64,000 nucleotides of DNA. Source: Bryoerythrophyllum caledonicum. Its lineage: Eukaryota; Streptophyta; Bryopsida; Pottiales; Pottiaceae. Below, one piece after another: positions 10,402-23,230 of this stretch (within the stretch, counting starts at the first letter, position 1; each line of letters starts with the position of its first letter). The position numbers and the translations under genes were made by a program. The stretch spans positions 966,168 through 1,030,167 of the forward strand of contig OZ020522.1 in assembly GCA_963971425.1 (NCBI GenBank), given 5' to 3'. The notes beneath the pieces were generated by a model, which worked only from the letters and a program-made list of their open reading frames with translations, did no database searches and was not told where the DNA came from.

Positions 10402-12390
10402 AAGAGCTGCGCTTGATCACTTGTTGCGTTGGTCAATTGTAGGAGCATCTGATGTTCTATGAATCGCGTAGCCATTCCGAAAGCTGTGGTGAGAATTGAG
10501 ATTCGCTGGAATGGGGAAATGAGAACGCGGAAGAGGCATGCCCATAGACACTTGGAATTGTCTTCGTGGTGAAAGAGCTCCACGCTGTTGCAATTGGAAA
10601 CCTGCTTCCTCCAATGCAGCAACCTCATGCACAGTTATATTTGTGCCAAGTTTCAGAGGCCACGATATTGGAATTGATGGCCAATCCATCACAAACGCTT
10701 TCTTCGACCCCTTCACACAGCGGCCAACGTCATTTGGACAAAACCAGAACTCCGTAGTAACATTACGGGGCGACTTGTAATCCTTCTTCATACCCGAATA
10801 GGTGGGGGCGGGAGTTCCATGACTTCCACGTGCAACTTTAGTGTTGCAGGACTCACCAGTGTGAGCCTGCAATGCTTGGCATTTTTAAGCAGACTTCTTA
10901 GAGAGCCGAGCAATGTGCCACTTAGACGGATCACTGTCTGATTCAAGAACGGAGGTTGTATGTTGAACACTAGAGTCGTGTCCGCCAAGGGCCTCTTTGA
11001 TGCGAGCCCGAGTCACCGTTTTACCATCACGGGGAATTGAATAGTTCACCGTATTGGACCTGTGCAAATCGTGGGACGACCCGGGTGGCATGTCAAGCTT
11101 GCGCTTTGTGGGTCCATAAACCTCCGCACCTTCTAAGCCACATGTCCTGGTTAGTAAATCCTCAGCTCCGGGGAAGTTCCTAACCGCATCAGCTATGAGT
11201 TTAGAATCACTCAAACGTTGTGCAGTCTGCAACCATAGTGTTCCTTTGTCCGGACCTTTTCCCGGACGTAATACGAAGTAATCTGCATGAAAGCACGGAT
11301 GAGGTCGTCTACGGTTGCTGCGTATAGACACGTCATTGTGTTTCGTGATTGTTGGAGCCAACGATTGTGGACTGATTCGGCAAGGTTGCAGGAAGGCATG
11401 TCAGCCGTCTCGTCAAGCGTCAGATCCTGAGGAAACGTAACAATCGTCAATAAATAGGGGTTGATTAATCTGAAGGATCTAATGGAGTGTAAACTATAAA
11501 GAGCATAAGACCACTTACAAGTTGCATTGTGCCGCCCCATTGTTGAAAACAGAAGTGCCAGAATGCCATCCAGTCCTCGAGAGCACGACGTCTGATTTCG
11601 GTGGTGGCACCAGAGGACAACCACCACGCTCGAATTACATTGTACTGAGCTTCAGCCTCGTCATGGGTCTTCGCATTTTTTTCAGATTTTGCAGAGGGTA
11701 ATATGTTGCTCTAGGAAGCCAGGAAGAATACTTCTGGAGGTCGCACGCTGAAGACACTTTGTCTAATGAAATAAGCATGTTCGTTCTCTGTGATCCATGG
11801 GCTTGTCCTTGTCGCCGCTATCATATACTCGCCGAACGGCATGCCAGTTCGCACCAGCACTGTCAGCCATGAAGCCTTTGAAGTTAACGTCTTCTAGGCC
11901 ATTTCGTCTCATTATATCATTTAGATTCTCGGAGAACAACTGCTGAGCTTGAGCATCCTCGGATTGCATATCACACATGGCAATTGTCATTACCTTACAA
12001 TACTTGATGTCGTACACATGACATGCCATGGTAGTCCAATCCTTAACTCGTTTGACATGATCAAACATCAACCAACAATCTTCAAGGTCATTCCCGGGCT
12101 ACATACGCCTAACGAGGTCTACCCCACTTCCACATATGTCGACAGACATTTTAAAAAGGAATACTTTACCTTGCGACTGGCTTAGAAACTTGTTTTCGTG
12201 GATGAAGACGAATTTGGACGACTCCTTCAGCTCCATGATGTTGTCCGTTACACCCTTCCCTCCACTGTAGAACTTCTTGCACGTGGACACTAGATTCTTT
12301 ATATTCGGAGACAAAAGAGTCTCGAATTGATCAAGGACAGCATCCATAGATGCTTCTTCCAGGTTGGGCAACTTGGACTGTGGACGAATC

Positions 12391-12560
12391 AGGTAGTCGG
12401 AGAGGAAATTCTTGCTTACAGCCATGACAATTGCAGAATTAGTAGCCTTGGGCGTACGTTGGACTTCTTTTGCTAAGGTAGTCGGAGAGGAAATTCTTGC
12501 TTGCAGCCATGATAATTGCAGAATTAGTAGCCTTGGGCGTACATTGGACTTCTTTTGCTA
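12391..12560 (-). repeat. 85-bp tandem duplication inside the MULE-like transposase
   Basis: Two head-to-tail copies of 85 bp (12,391-12,475 and 12,476-12,560) differ at only a few positions. They encode the overlapping peptide start AASKNFLSDYL / AVSKNFLSDYL. Eighty-five is not a multiple of three, so the duplication shifts the reading frame. It is likely one of the lesions that killed this copy. Confidence 0.85.
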
Positions 12561-13723
12561 CACAATCGTGCATGACGTCCATGGCATCTTGGTCTACGCC
12601 TTTTGAGATAGGATGAAGATGATGCCGCAAATGGATTGCAGTGCGTGTCCGATCGGGATCGATAGATGTCACATAGTATTTACGTGCACCTCAAAGAACA
12701 AGACAAATTGGAGGGGTTTGGCAGACCTTACATGAGAGCGTTGATTTCTCGGATGGTGCTCCATTCACTGAAAATGGAGTGAACACGAACTCGCTCCACT
12801 CGATCTGATTCCTTCGCCCATCGTTTCGTGACTAGTAATCACAAGTGATGTTAGGGCACTGTAGATGCCCCGTACATACAGATTTCCGGTACGAAAGACC
12901 AAAATCGTTCTTGATATTTGTAGTCATTGTCTTGCACCATGTGTGACCATCGTAATGTTTACTCATCCCATTTAGGCCCTCCTTGAACTGAAGGGGAGTA
13001 TCCTCCGGGAGTGGAGGAAGTTCAAATATCATGTCCCCATCAAACTTTGGAGGCAAGCAGCAAATACTTAACATGTTTCAAATCGAAACTATCGATATCA
13101 ATTCGGGACAACTGAGACTTGGACCCTTTCCTATTACAGGTGTGCCGGACATGAATAAGTATGCTTCTAACGTTTCTCGGGCCAGGATAAACTGGGGGCT
13201 TCCTTGAGGAATAAGACGGAGACGCTTGAGCATATGATGGATCTGGGGTAGAATTAGGACGAGTAGCTAATTGATCAGAGGAGGTCCAGGGGATCTTTGA
13301 CTCACCAAGGTTCACATCAGATAGTTCATCTTCCTCTGTATCGCTAAGAATATGGATGCTTAAAATAGACCTAGTGCCTAAACCGGGCACGAGTTCGGTA
13401 TCACCAGAATCGGCCGGAGGAGTCATCACGGCTATGGACGCATGAGCGGCCATTTGAACATCTGTAACACCAAAAACCTTGAATGAACTACGACACAAGC
13501 TCCTGAAACATCCTACGGCGTCAGTGTCTTTCACTTGATAAATGGACTGCTCATGAATACCAACGCTATCATAGACCTCTTGTTCAATGTGGACTGTGCC
13601 AGCCTGATAACCAAATCGAACACATAGCAATGACTCGGATATACAGACTGTGCCAGCATCGCCAATGGGCACGACGAGTGGAGCGCCGCTTTGATGAGAA
13701 GTAAGAGATGCCATGTACATCAA

Positions 13724-14693
13724 CTATAGGAGGAGGTGTTAGATGAGGGCGGGGTGCACGAACAACGGAATTGCGAAAGAGATATAGAATTAGCTTGCCA
13801 CCTTCATTTAAATATTCGGTTGGTAAATAATTTATTACGACGGAAATATATTATCTTATAAAGGGCGAGATTACGGCGGAAATCTAGAATTTACAAAAGA
13901 GTGAAATTACGGCGGAGATATATATATCAATAGAGAGTTATTTCTTTCCAGCATGTTGGCGGCTTGAGTGTACAATGCCACTAATTAATCTTCTAGTTTA
14001 ATTTGGATCAGGAAAGTCGTGAGCTGGAATACCGAATACCAATATTGTAAATTGCCTCATCATGTAGTGGAAAATTAATAGAAATTTAGATTTTGAATCT
14101 GTGTTTCTTCAAATATGAAGATGCTTAACTTAAATTGTGCATCGTAATTAACGGTAGGACCAAAAAATTATAAGGGACAGCTATTGTAGGGCTTTGAGAC
14201 AGTGTGTAAATTACAAGATCTGAGATCAGCTTGAAAATTAATAGTAGGTCTTTGGTGTAAACGGAAGCAAGATTGAGTAGAACAAGGGCTCTATCACCGC
14301 AACGTAGGAATATTGTTGTGAGTTGTTTGGATTCATTGGGAGGCACTGATGTTGAAAGAGAGTGCGGATGAGTGGTTTGGCTTTCTTGTAGATGATGACT
14401 AAGATAGGTGGCCGGAAGAAGCGAAATACAAATTTCTCTAATCCGAAGTAGACGCGGGCTCGAAAGGATCGGCAACGACATCAGTCATTGTTGGCTGCTT
14501 AGAACCACGAAGTGGAAACATCGGAATCGGGCGAATGATTTAGGGATTTGTCAAGTATCCACCAGGGACTGCAGCGCGTCCAATCAGGGATTAAGGTATG
14601 TTTTTGTTTCAATTTATTAATATCATTAGATGTGACTGAATAGAAGAATGTCAATAGGTTCATCTGATTCTTGCCTCCCGGATTGTTATTCAG
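13724..14693. other. AT-rich spacer
   Basis: This holds three short copies of ATTACGRCGGARAT within 13,837-13,925 and otherwise no recognised gene. A possible upstream exon of the next gene ends at a GTATG donor at 14,596 but its start is unclear. Confidence 0.4.
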
Positions 14694-17235
14694 GAGTCTT
14701 GCACCTTCGTTGGTATTCATGAGCATTTTGAAGGGGCATACTCTATGAAAGATAACTTCAGTAATATGTATCAAAGAGCCAGTACCGCTGAGACCTCGTT
14801 GCAAATAGATAAAGGATCTGAAGGCAGTAAAGGCCAGTGTGACTGCCAAAATAGTGACTCAAGCAAAGAATATGAGAGCTTGGGAAATCAATCACGACCC
14901 ACCCAGGTCGGAAACGGTTCATCATCAAAGGCATCCGGTAAAGGAGGAACGTCTCATCGAAGAGACGTTGAGGACCTCGCGGATAAATTACTAGAACCGG
15001 AAAGGGACCCACCAAATCAGGTATGTCACAATGCGCAGATTTTTTCACCAATTTGTACCCGTTCTAAGATCATGAGCAACTATTCTCGTCGTTGTTCTCT
15101 TTGGTCATTGTGCTCCGGACCGGTGAAAGAGCTCCTGAAAATTAGGGTTTCTGATTCGTCTGTCACGTTACGGAATTCAGCTCTACACAACGGCGTTATT
15201 GGGCTCTAAACCGGCCATAGTGTCCCATAGAATTAGGGTTTTGGATACGTGATTCACCTGTGGGTTCAGCTCTACGCGAGCTCGTCATTTAACTCCTTAC
15301 AGGTCAACGGACATCCAAAGTAGGGTTTAGGTTTCGTGAGGCTCCTCATGGATTCGGTTCTTCACACGACGGCTCATTTCTGAAGTTTTTGTAACCTGGT
15401 AATCGTGAGATGTGGGTTACGCTGGTGTTCTTCATCGTTGAGGAATTTCTGAATCTATTGAAACCCTCTATCTTCGCAGGTTGTGCGCGCGGAGAATAAG
15501 CGAGAGAGTTCAACGGCTGCCGAGGCGGAAGTCTCGAAAAAGGACCGACTCCAGGTACTATATCATGAGAAATGCTCTCTTGTTCACAATTTTTTCCTTG
15601 CAGACAGCCTAGTCGTCGTGAGGGAGCAGGTTTCGAGCGGCACTCGTTAGCAGGGGAGGTGGGGGTAAGTGCATGGACGGTGGGATTGAGTGCAGGGAGG
15701 GTGGGATTGAGTGCAGGGAGGATGGGGATTGTGGGGTAGTAGGAAGAGTAGCTCAGAGTGTGGGGGGGGAATGAGCGTCGGATTGGTATGGAGGGCTGGG
15801 AAGCATAAAGGGCGTGTCACGAGTGGTATAAGGTGGGCTAGAAGTTGTTTGGTCTGGAGTGTCCGGCGTGCATTTGAATTCACATGGATGTGGATTAGAT
15901 TGAGAGCAAGCAAAAATCCTCTCCACGAAGAGGGGATTCCTGTTTTTTTGGCAAAATCAGTGACCCCTGATTTTGGCTTTTGGATCCGAAAGCCATTTTC
16001 AGGGGTCACTGATTTTGCCAAATTTTTGGGAATCATCTCCTTGCTGATGAGGTATTCGTTGCGCGTGCATTATTCTTGCTTGACTGATGGTCGCGAAAAT
16101 GATCTCTTGTTTGCAGTTAGATTCATGCATACAGCCTGATCGTCGTTATAGAGCAGATTTCGAGCCATGCTAATTAGTGGTGAGAGTGGGGGCTGAGTGT
16201 TGGAAGGGTGAGAGAGAGTGCAGGGAGGGTGGGGATTGTGGGGTGGTGAGGGTAGGCAGGGAGTGTGGGGAGAGAGGGGAGTGAGCTCAGGGACGGTGGT
16301 GAGGGCTGGGAAGCATATCATGAGTGTCACGAGTGGTATAAGGTGGGCTGGGAGTTGTTTGGTCTGGAGTGTATGGCGTGCATTTGAATTCACATGGATG
16401 TGGATTAGATTGAGAGTGAACGAAAATCCTCTCCATAGGGAGGGGATTCATGATTTTTTGCCAAAATTTGTGACCCCTGATTTTGGCTTTCGGATCCGAA
16501 AGCCATTTTCAGGGGTCACTGATTTTTACAAATTTTTGGGAATCCTCTCCCTGTTGCTGAGGTATTTGTTGGGCGTGCATTATTCTTGCTTAGCTAATGG
16601 TCACGAGAATGATCTTTTGTTCGCAGTTAGATTCATGCATACAGCCTGGTCGTCGTGAGGGAGCTGGTTTCGAGCGGCACTCGATTGTGGTGAGGGTGGG
16701 GGTGAGTGCAGGGAGGGTGGGGACTGTGGAGTAGTGACGGTAGGCAGGGATTGTGAAGAGGGAGGGGAGTGAGCTTAGGGACGGTAGGGAAAGCTGAAGA
16801 GTTGTAATCTCTGGGGTGGGGGAGGGACATTGCTTCGTTTAGATTGAAGTCATTTTCATTACCATTTTGGCCATGCTCGTTGAATTGCATGAGTAGGGAT
16901 TGAGTACACTCGTCTGTTCTATCTATTGATCTTGTTTCAGTTCCAATTTCTGGTTCAAGTGCATGCAATTTGATACTTCGGTTTCTCATGTATACCTATT
17001 GCAGGTTGAGAGTATGGAACCTACAGCGACTTCTTCACGTGATGACCTTGAGATTATGGAGGACGAAGCATGCGTCACTGAACTTGTTGATGAGCATGGG
17101 CTGGCTCCAACATTGCAATCTTTGCGGAGGTCCATCTGTGGGACCTCTTACGACATCCTACAGAGCAGCATCAGCTCCTTCGCTGGTGATCGTGGTATCG
17201 AGCCGACTATCGAGAACCGATACATCTTGCTCAAT
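14694..17235 (+). CDS. Unrecognised multi-exon gene, left part
   Basis: Three exons have matching GT-AG sites and phase 0 joins: 14,694-15,020 (109 codons), 15,480-15,554 (25 codons) and 17,005-17,235 (77 codons). The product is hydrophilic: a Ser/Gly/Lys-rich first exon (GNGSSSKASGKGGTSHRRD), a charged short exon, and an acidic third exon ending in ENRYILLN. After a short intron a further exon begins at 17,351 (AKRIKSCCAT) but runs into the LTR element at 17,381. I do not recognise the family. The 528- and 510-bp tandem repeats at 15,603-16,800 lie inside its second intron. It may be joined to the exons at 28,843-29,843, on the far side of the LTR element, as one disrupted gene; that link is inference. 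It could also itself belong to a mobile element. Confidence 0.45.
15931..16040. repeat. Long near-perfect hairpin in repeat unit 1
   Basis: The arms are about 50 bp. The inner arm AATCAGTGACCCCTGA pairs with TCAGGGGTCACTGATT, and the outer TTTGGCAAA and GGATTCC words pair as well. The centre is a GGATCC. On either strand the transcript would fold into one long duplex. Confidence 0.85.
16441..16550. repeat. Long hairpin in repeat unit 2
   Basis: This is the same hairpin as in unit 1, with GTGACCCCTGA / TCAGGGGTCAC arms around a GGATCC centre. It has slightly more mismatches in the lower stem. Confidence 0.8.
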
Positions 17236-17380
17236 GTAATGACCGACTTGAACAGGCACGCACGAACTAAAATACTCCGAACTCTGTTTGATTCAGTTGT
17301 TCTTACTATTGTACTCCATTTAATGAAACTGATATATTCTTTTGTCGTAGGCAAAAAGAATCAAATCATGTTGTGCAACA

Positions 17381-17737
17381 TGTCACGGGAGGTGGCGTCA
17401 AGGGCCTCTCCGTATCGTAGTTTTAGCGTAGATTAGTTTGTACTAATCTATGTGTATTTAGGGACATATGGCGGCGCACCCCATTCATCCGTGGATGACT
17501 TTCATCCACTTAGGGTTGCGTGTGTGTGCGTATAGCGCCGCACTTGTCCTTGACTTGACGTCTTTGTCAAGTCAAGCTTTGTGAGTGACAGTGGAGAGTA
17601 GTGTTTGAGAGTTGCTTGTAAGTGGCGGTTTAAGCCATTAGTAAAGTCTCATACTTTCCATTTGTACTTCACACTCGTTGATTCACCCATTGTGGTGTGC
17701 GTGATGCTTCATTACTCTTGTGATATGCAACACATTC
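17381..17737 (+). repeat. Left LTR
   Basis: 357 bp starting TGTCACGGG and aligned without gaps to 28,423-28,779. It directly follows the exon piece AKRIKSCCAT of the unrecognised host gene. A canonical plant primer-binding site was not evident just inside it. Confidence 0.85.
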
Positions 17738-19110
17738 ACTTGACAAAAATCCTTTCTTATTTCTGTTATTTTTATCACCATTTTTGGATTATAAGATTTT
17801 GTAGAAGATAGGAAGAGGAGTAGAAGAATAGTGGATTACTTAGTGCTTAATATTTTGGACTCTCTGGCAGGAGGCGGTGGCCAAACAAGGACGTTGGACA
17901 GTGGACCGGGGAACATCGGGAACTCTGGGAGAGTCGTGTGGGAACACGCGAGGAGCGTTGGAAAACGAGTCACAAACAGTGGGAGCGCCGGAATTCGACG
18001 TGTCTGGGGAGCAAGATCCGCGGGTCCCATCAAGCCCGAGGTCAACGGAGTGACAGTCCACAGATTGACAGTGAGTTGGAGAAGAGCGAAGAGGGTTTGG
18101 AGCTCAAAACAGCGAGTGAGCTTTTAAAAAGGAACCCAACGAGAGGGAATCACGACGTGGCTACACGCGGGATCCACAACATGCAACAACGGGCTGGGGA
18201 CACATTACTGCGGCAGGGTCAAAATTCTACTAGGTACTCCTAAAACCGTGCCGCAGTACCCTAAGGCGTGCGTTTTGTGGGAAAATTTCAGGGAGTCCCT
18301 GGAATGAATACTCAAATTTTCAACTTTTGGAGTTATTAATATTTTTGACTTTCGACTTCGGATTTGAATTTGTTGTCAAAATATAGGACCGGTGACAAAA
18401 AAAAATAGTTTATCAAAAAAAAAATTGCTAGTTTTTTTTTGTGAGGGCCGAAAACATGTTTTGTGATTTTGAAAAAAAAAAACACAGTGCTAAACTTTGG
18501 GAGTAGATTTCAAAGGCAATGTTACTCGGATGTGAGTGACATTTGTGCTTTTTGGAATTTCCGCCATTTGACCAAATTAAGTGTTTATTTGGCGTTTGTC
18601 GTGATTAGCAACCAATGTATGTAGTTCATTGGAGGCTTAGTGTTTTTTGACCATGACCGTAGAGTCCCGTTACTTCTTTAGGTTTAGGCATTGGAGGAAT
18701 ATTTGCGAGTGTTTCTCTTTGATTTGCAAGTTTTGCGACTTTGAGGCATCCACTGCAGGCGTCTGCCAGTGGCGTTGTCTCTTTCATTTTCCTGCTTTTA
18801 TGTTGTTGGGGGAGAGGATCCGGTTTTGATTTCTGGATTCTTGCGCGGTACCTCCCCCGTGTTGCGGGCTTGTTGCCGGTGTTTTCCGGTGGCCCCATTT
18901 ATTGTTGTGCTAGCTTGTGATAGGGTACCGTAGGGGTGAAGTCAGAGTAATGACCGGCAAGACCTCTATATGTGAGGGGATGTGGTTGGACTTGTGTTAG
19001 CCGGAGGTGATGACCGGTAAAGCACATAGCTTGGTGATTTTGTAGGTGCAGGTTGTCTGTCCGTACCCTTACCCTTTAGATAGCACCTGTAGATAGTTAC
19101 CAAGGGATTT

Positions 19111-19866
19111 TTGTTTATAGTGAGTACGAGAAGTCGGTATTACCGTCCTCCCTCACCAGATTCTCCGGAGAGTGCACCGGCTTCAAACTTTGGGCCAAGA
19201 TCGGATATCGACGAGGCTATTGAGCCTATTTCGGCGTTGGATACCGATCGTAGGCTTCGAGTTTGGAGTGTGGGCACGTTTGGCGACATAGAGGACAATC
19301 ACCGCCAGGTTGTGCGTGATCGTTTCTCATGTCGGGCTGGGGGCATCTCCATGCCCTATTGGCGGCTCCGTTTTCAGACATGGATGAAGAAGAAGCGTCA
19401 GCGTTCACCGTCGTTCAACGACTGATACGCTTTTGAGCTTTTATCCCAGCCTTTGGAGCTGGAGGCGCTCCAGACCTATGGAAGGTGGTCGGTACTGCAT
19501 GCGGAGGAATTGCGTTTAGTTAAGGACTACTGGCGCGACCGGGTGGAGTTGGTGACTGCGCTCAAAGAGAGCGCTGTTGCTCGTGTCCCGGCCTTTACCG
19601 ATCAACCCAAGGAGGAGGGAGGCTCTTCCAATGAAGATTCTAGAGAGAAGGGCATTACCCTTGTAGATGAGGCGTCCGGCATGAGGGCCATGTCGCGTTT
19701 GGCCCAGGCCATGCGGGCGGCATTGGTGGCCGTCGGTCCGCCACCAGTCTTTGACCCTCTAGCGCGCTTCATGACATACTTGGAGGTGGAGTATGGGGGA
19801 TTCCAACGTGATCAGATGCAGCACATCCAGGATTTCCGCCGTGAAAAGGAGGACACGCTGTCCTGA
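19111..19866 (+). mobile_element. Gag-like segment, first part, of the Gypsy fossil
   Basis: A hydrophilic region rich in charged residues, followed by a helical capsid-like stretch (VEYGGFQRDQMQHIQDF). The position upstream of the zinc knuckles fits gag. The segment is separated from the rest of gag by unrelated sequence (19,867-21,586). Confidence 0.5.
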
Positions 19867-21586
19867 TGGAAATTCTTCCATCATGTTCATACAAGTATTA
19901 GTCTTTATATGTGTGGATTTTAATAAGCAAGGAGTTGGGATAAAATGGGTTGGTCGTGGTAAGAACCACGGTTTGAGGATTTGAGCAAGTGTTAGCATGT
20001 AGGTGCTGCACCGCTCTTGTCACTGCTCAGGGGGATAGATAGCGGGTTGACTGGTATTTTTCCTGCTTCACTAGCGAGCCAAGCCGTGGGCCGCCCAACC
20101 ACTCGACGGGCTCGATCGGGCTCGAACCCGGACCGGAGGCAGCCACTGACTACGACATTTCCAGCCAACCAAGTCCACGACTTGGCGATCAAGTTGTGCG
20201 AATCAACACCTTTATACGTCCGTACCATCAGCTATCTTACGGTAAGTTTTTTTTTATTTAGTTATTTTTTTATTTTACTTATCTTGTTGGTTGGAAGGTC
20301 TAAGTTTTTAGTCTTTCAATAAATAAAATACTAGGGGATTTTATGTGGTTGAAAGTGGAAAGGATAAGAAAGTAATGAAGTACCTTGTGGGGTACTTTGG
20401 GTAGGGTGACATAGGCTGGAGTGCCCACGTCCACTTAAGGTGGAAAAGTTGAAAAAGAGATTTTTTAGTGTGTGTGTGTGGGTGAGAGAGCAAGGGTTTT
20501 AAAGCAGAATTCGATTGAATGTAGCTCATTGAGCACGAACTCTTTTGAATTCAAACTTTGAGATGTTGTTCCTTGTGTCAAGAGCTTTTCAAATTATATT
20601 CACAAGTAGAATTTGGAGTTGTATTGCAAAAGTTATGAAGGTTTAAAATTGTGAAAATCCGAGGCCGTCCATTGAGAGGGCAGAGGTTTCAACAAGCTAT
20701 AACTTTTGGACAGTAATTTAGAATGGTTTGAACTTTAGAAGGTGTATGCATCACTATAATAGTTCTCCAAAAACTTATTATAATTGAGATTTAGAGATTT
20801 GAGGACGAAGTTATTGAGGACTGAATTTTACTTGAAGGGCAGAACTTTGAACGTCCATAACTTTTGGACAGTAGCTTAAAATGACTTGGAAATTGGAAGA
20901 GTCTTAGTTCGTTGCAATAGCTTGCCAAGGAGCTATTGCACTTAACATTTGGAGATTTGAGCCATTTGTGGCACCCGTTTGAAGGTTACAGCCTTGGTGG
21001 AAGTTTTTCCATTGTGTTTTTGAACACTTTTTTGAGTTTCTTTGTGTTTTTGAACACTTCAAGATTTGAAGACAAGAAGATTTAAAGACTTGAAGACAAG
21101 AAGACATGAAGACTCCTGTGTTGTGGCTTGTGGCTCGTTGTCTTTAATTTGTTATTCCCAGCCGGTTTTGGAGGCTAGTTGTTTTCAATTCTCTTATATA
21201 AACTTTGTTGCGGCGAAGTGGGGATAATGGCCCTCACGGTCGTATTTATGTTGTTCCTACTTGTGAGGCACGATTGCTGGTCACCGTGGTTTGAAATTTA
21301 GGAGCCAATCTCCGAACGGTTCAGCTCGTGGTCTGGCCGTCCCGTTTTACCCGTCCGAAGCCGTGGGTTCTTATTACCTTACCTTTACCTTTAAACCTGT
21401 TAGAGCCATCACAAGATAGGCCAACGGGGAGCAGATTGAAGACTTGAAGATTTAGAAGACCGGATAATTGAAGACCTGAAGATTTGAAGATACGATTGGA
21501 TTCCCGAGCAGACAATCTCCAGTCGCAGCCAGATTCCCTGCGAATTCTCAAGACGCTTCCCTCTCTACACAACAACGCCGCGCACC
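19867..21586. other. Unrelated sequence splitting the gag region
   Basis: About 1.7 kb of lower-GC DNA lies between the two gag parts. It holds a two-copy tandem repeat of about 159 bp (20,678-20,995, with the word ATAACTTTTGGACAGTA in each unit) and two purine-rich GAAGACTTGAAGA-type simple repeats (about 21,059-21,110 and 21,437-21,492). A GGTTCGAGCC-like word on the minus strand near 20,120 resembles a pol III B box, but no complete SINE could be defined. Confidence 0.45.
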
Positions 21587-22238
21587 ATGTATACCAGATT
21601 GGCGCGGTTGGCGGCGGAGGCCAGTGATGTCTTCACGCAGCGCCAACTTGTAAAGATATTTATCTTTAAGTTGGACAAAAGGATGGTGGACTTGATCACC
21701 CCCCGTCTTCTTTTTTATTATCACGGCAACGCCAGTTTGGCTCACGCGTTTGCTGAGTTCAAAGCGCTTGATAGAGCGTTGAGCGTGTCCGAGGCCACAA
21801 ACTTGGTCACGCTCATTGATAGACGCTTCCAAGTTCAAGAAGCTTGCTACTGCGACAAGTAGCTTGGCGGAGGCACAACCTGAAAATGTTGTGTATTATT
21901 GGGCTTATGGAGAACCCGGTCACACCAAAGGGGATCCAAACTGTTCCAAAAAGAAGGGGGCAGAGAAGGGGAAGGTGAAGCCCAAGACCGAGGCGGCTAA
22001 GTCTCGTGACAAAGTTGCGGGCAAGGGGAGGAAGCCGGTTACTTGTTCTCAGTGTGGCAAGTCCGGCCATAGTGATGAAAGTTGTTTTGTTCTCCACCCA
22101 GAGAAGCGGCCAAGTTCATCATGGGAGAAGGACTTGGAGGCCAAAGTGGGGGAGTTGGAGAAGAAGTTCAATGCAAATGCTTCTTTGGGACAAGTGGTGG
22201 ACGAACGGGCTCCAGTGAAGAGTCGTGGTCAGTCCTGA
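21587..22238 (+). mobile_element. Gag-like segment with zinc knuckles
   Basis: A retrotransposon-gag-like stretch is followed by a basic linker and a clear CCHC knuckle (CSQCGKSGHSDESC). A second knuckle-like block stands before it. This is the nucleocapsid end of gag. Confidence 0.7.
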
Positions 22239-22925
22239 GCCATGGATGTCTATTTGTATGGCGCTTCCGGGGAGGTTGTGACTGCAGTTGCCACTCGTGC
22301 TCAGACCGTCGCACAAGAGGTGTCACCTTCTTCCAGTGTATCGGGTACTAGTGGTCGTCCACGTCACGTGGGGTTACTGGACCACATTGGTCAGTCACGT
22401 CTACCACTGTCATTTGGCATTGTAGATGCGGTTGCTCCTGGTGTCGCTCTTCCTTTGACTACCGTACCACCAGTTTCTTCGACTCATGTGGATGCCGTAC
22501 ATTCCTTGGCGTAGAAAGTGTTGCGGTTGCCGGTGTGGACTTTTTCACACCGGGTTTTCAACCATCTGGTGTATTCCACTTAGCGGGTAGTATGTTGGAG
22601 GGCAAGGTGCCCATGCCATCATTGGAGGTGTCGCAGGCAGTGACGGCTCCACCCACCAAGAAGGATTAGTAGCAATGCCGACCAAGATGGCAGCGGAGGC
22701 TATTCCCGCGTTTGAGGCCAATGCCACTTCTCCTTCTATGGAGCAGCCCTCCGGGGATCAGTCCTTGATCTGTGGAGTGGCTTATTTGTCTGATGTTGCG
22801 CCCCGGTCGGCACAGGAGCAACACAGTGTACGTCTAGGAGTGGTGCGTTTGATAAACGATGACGGAGTCATGGTGGTTGGTCGTACGGACTGCAACCCCA
22901 CCCGAGCTACCCCCTACGTGTTATA

Positions 22926-23230
22926 TTGGACTCCGGAGCTCAGCCAATGATAATTGGCAAGCAGCTAGCCCACAATTTGGGTCTAGGTGCTTCGGACCTC
23001 GAGCCTTGCCCATTCACGATTGTTACATCGGTTGAGGGCACGGAGAAGGCCATGTGCTACACCCGACATCCGTTGCAGTTGATGTTCGGCGTGGGATCTG
23101 GTCCTTTATTCTCTCACGTATCTCTCCAGTGTGCGGTGATTGGCGCCACCAACTACGACATTTTGGTGGGCAGCATGCACTATATCCACTTGGATTTGGG
23201 ATGGATAACTGGACCGAGGACGCCTGGATT
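22926..23230 (+). mobile_element. Retropepsin-like protease segment
   Basis: The active-site motif LDSGAQPMIIG-like is at the start, then a hydrophobic barrel-like region with the distal YDILVG motif. Its position between gag and the enzymatic parts is as expected for a Gypsy element. Confidence 0.65.

Larger units (their letters stand above)
10051..13723 (-). mobile_element. MULE-like transposon coding region, decayed
   Basis: Minus-strand blocks together look like a Mutator-like transposase. At 13,040-13,723 is an N-terminal acidic region. At 12,832-13,074 is a zinc-binding-like N-terminal DNA-binding block (GKHYDGHTWCKTMT-like, with paired Cys). At 11,763-12,071 is part of the DDE core (FKGFMADSAGANWHAV). 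At 11,211-11,627 is the block with NLAESVHNRW, which matches the third acidic position. At 10,051-10,401 is a SWIM zinc finger. The frame is broken by several stops and by an 85-bp tandem duplication at 12,391-12,560, so this copy is dead unless some breaks are introns. The terminal inverted repeats and 9-bp target duplications typical of MULEs were not found. The kinesin fragment sits directly beyond its 3' side. Confidence 0.7.
15603..16800. repeat. Tandem repeat of about 510-528 bp, 2.3 copies
   Basis: Units begin at ACAGCCTRRTCGTCG words at about 15,603, 16,131 and 16,641; the third is partial. Each full unit has a G-rich purine stretch (GGGTGGGGATTGTGG-like), a conserved middle, and a near-perfect hairpin at its right side. 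Long open frames across the units result from the repeat and have no family resemblance. Confidence 0.85.

Noticed and set aside
15711-16658. Long plus-strand open frames giving similar proteins twice
   Set aside because: They are the two copies of the 510-528-bp tandem repeat read through their hairpins; the peptides follow the DNA repeat and match no family.
20005-20230. Possible tRNA-derived SINE on the minus strand
   Set aside because: A good B-box word (GGTTCGAGCC) is present, but the best A-box candidate is only about 10 bp away, far too close, and no tail or target duplication was seen.
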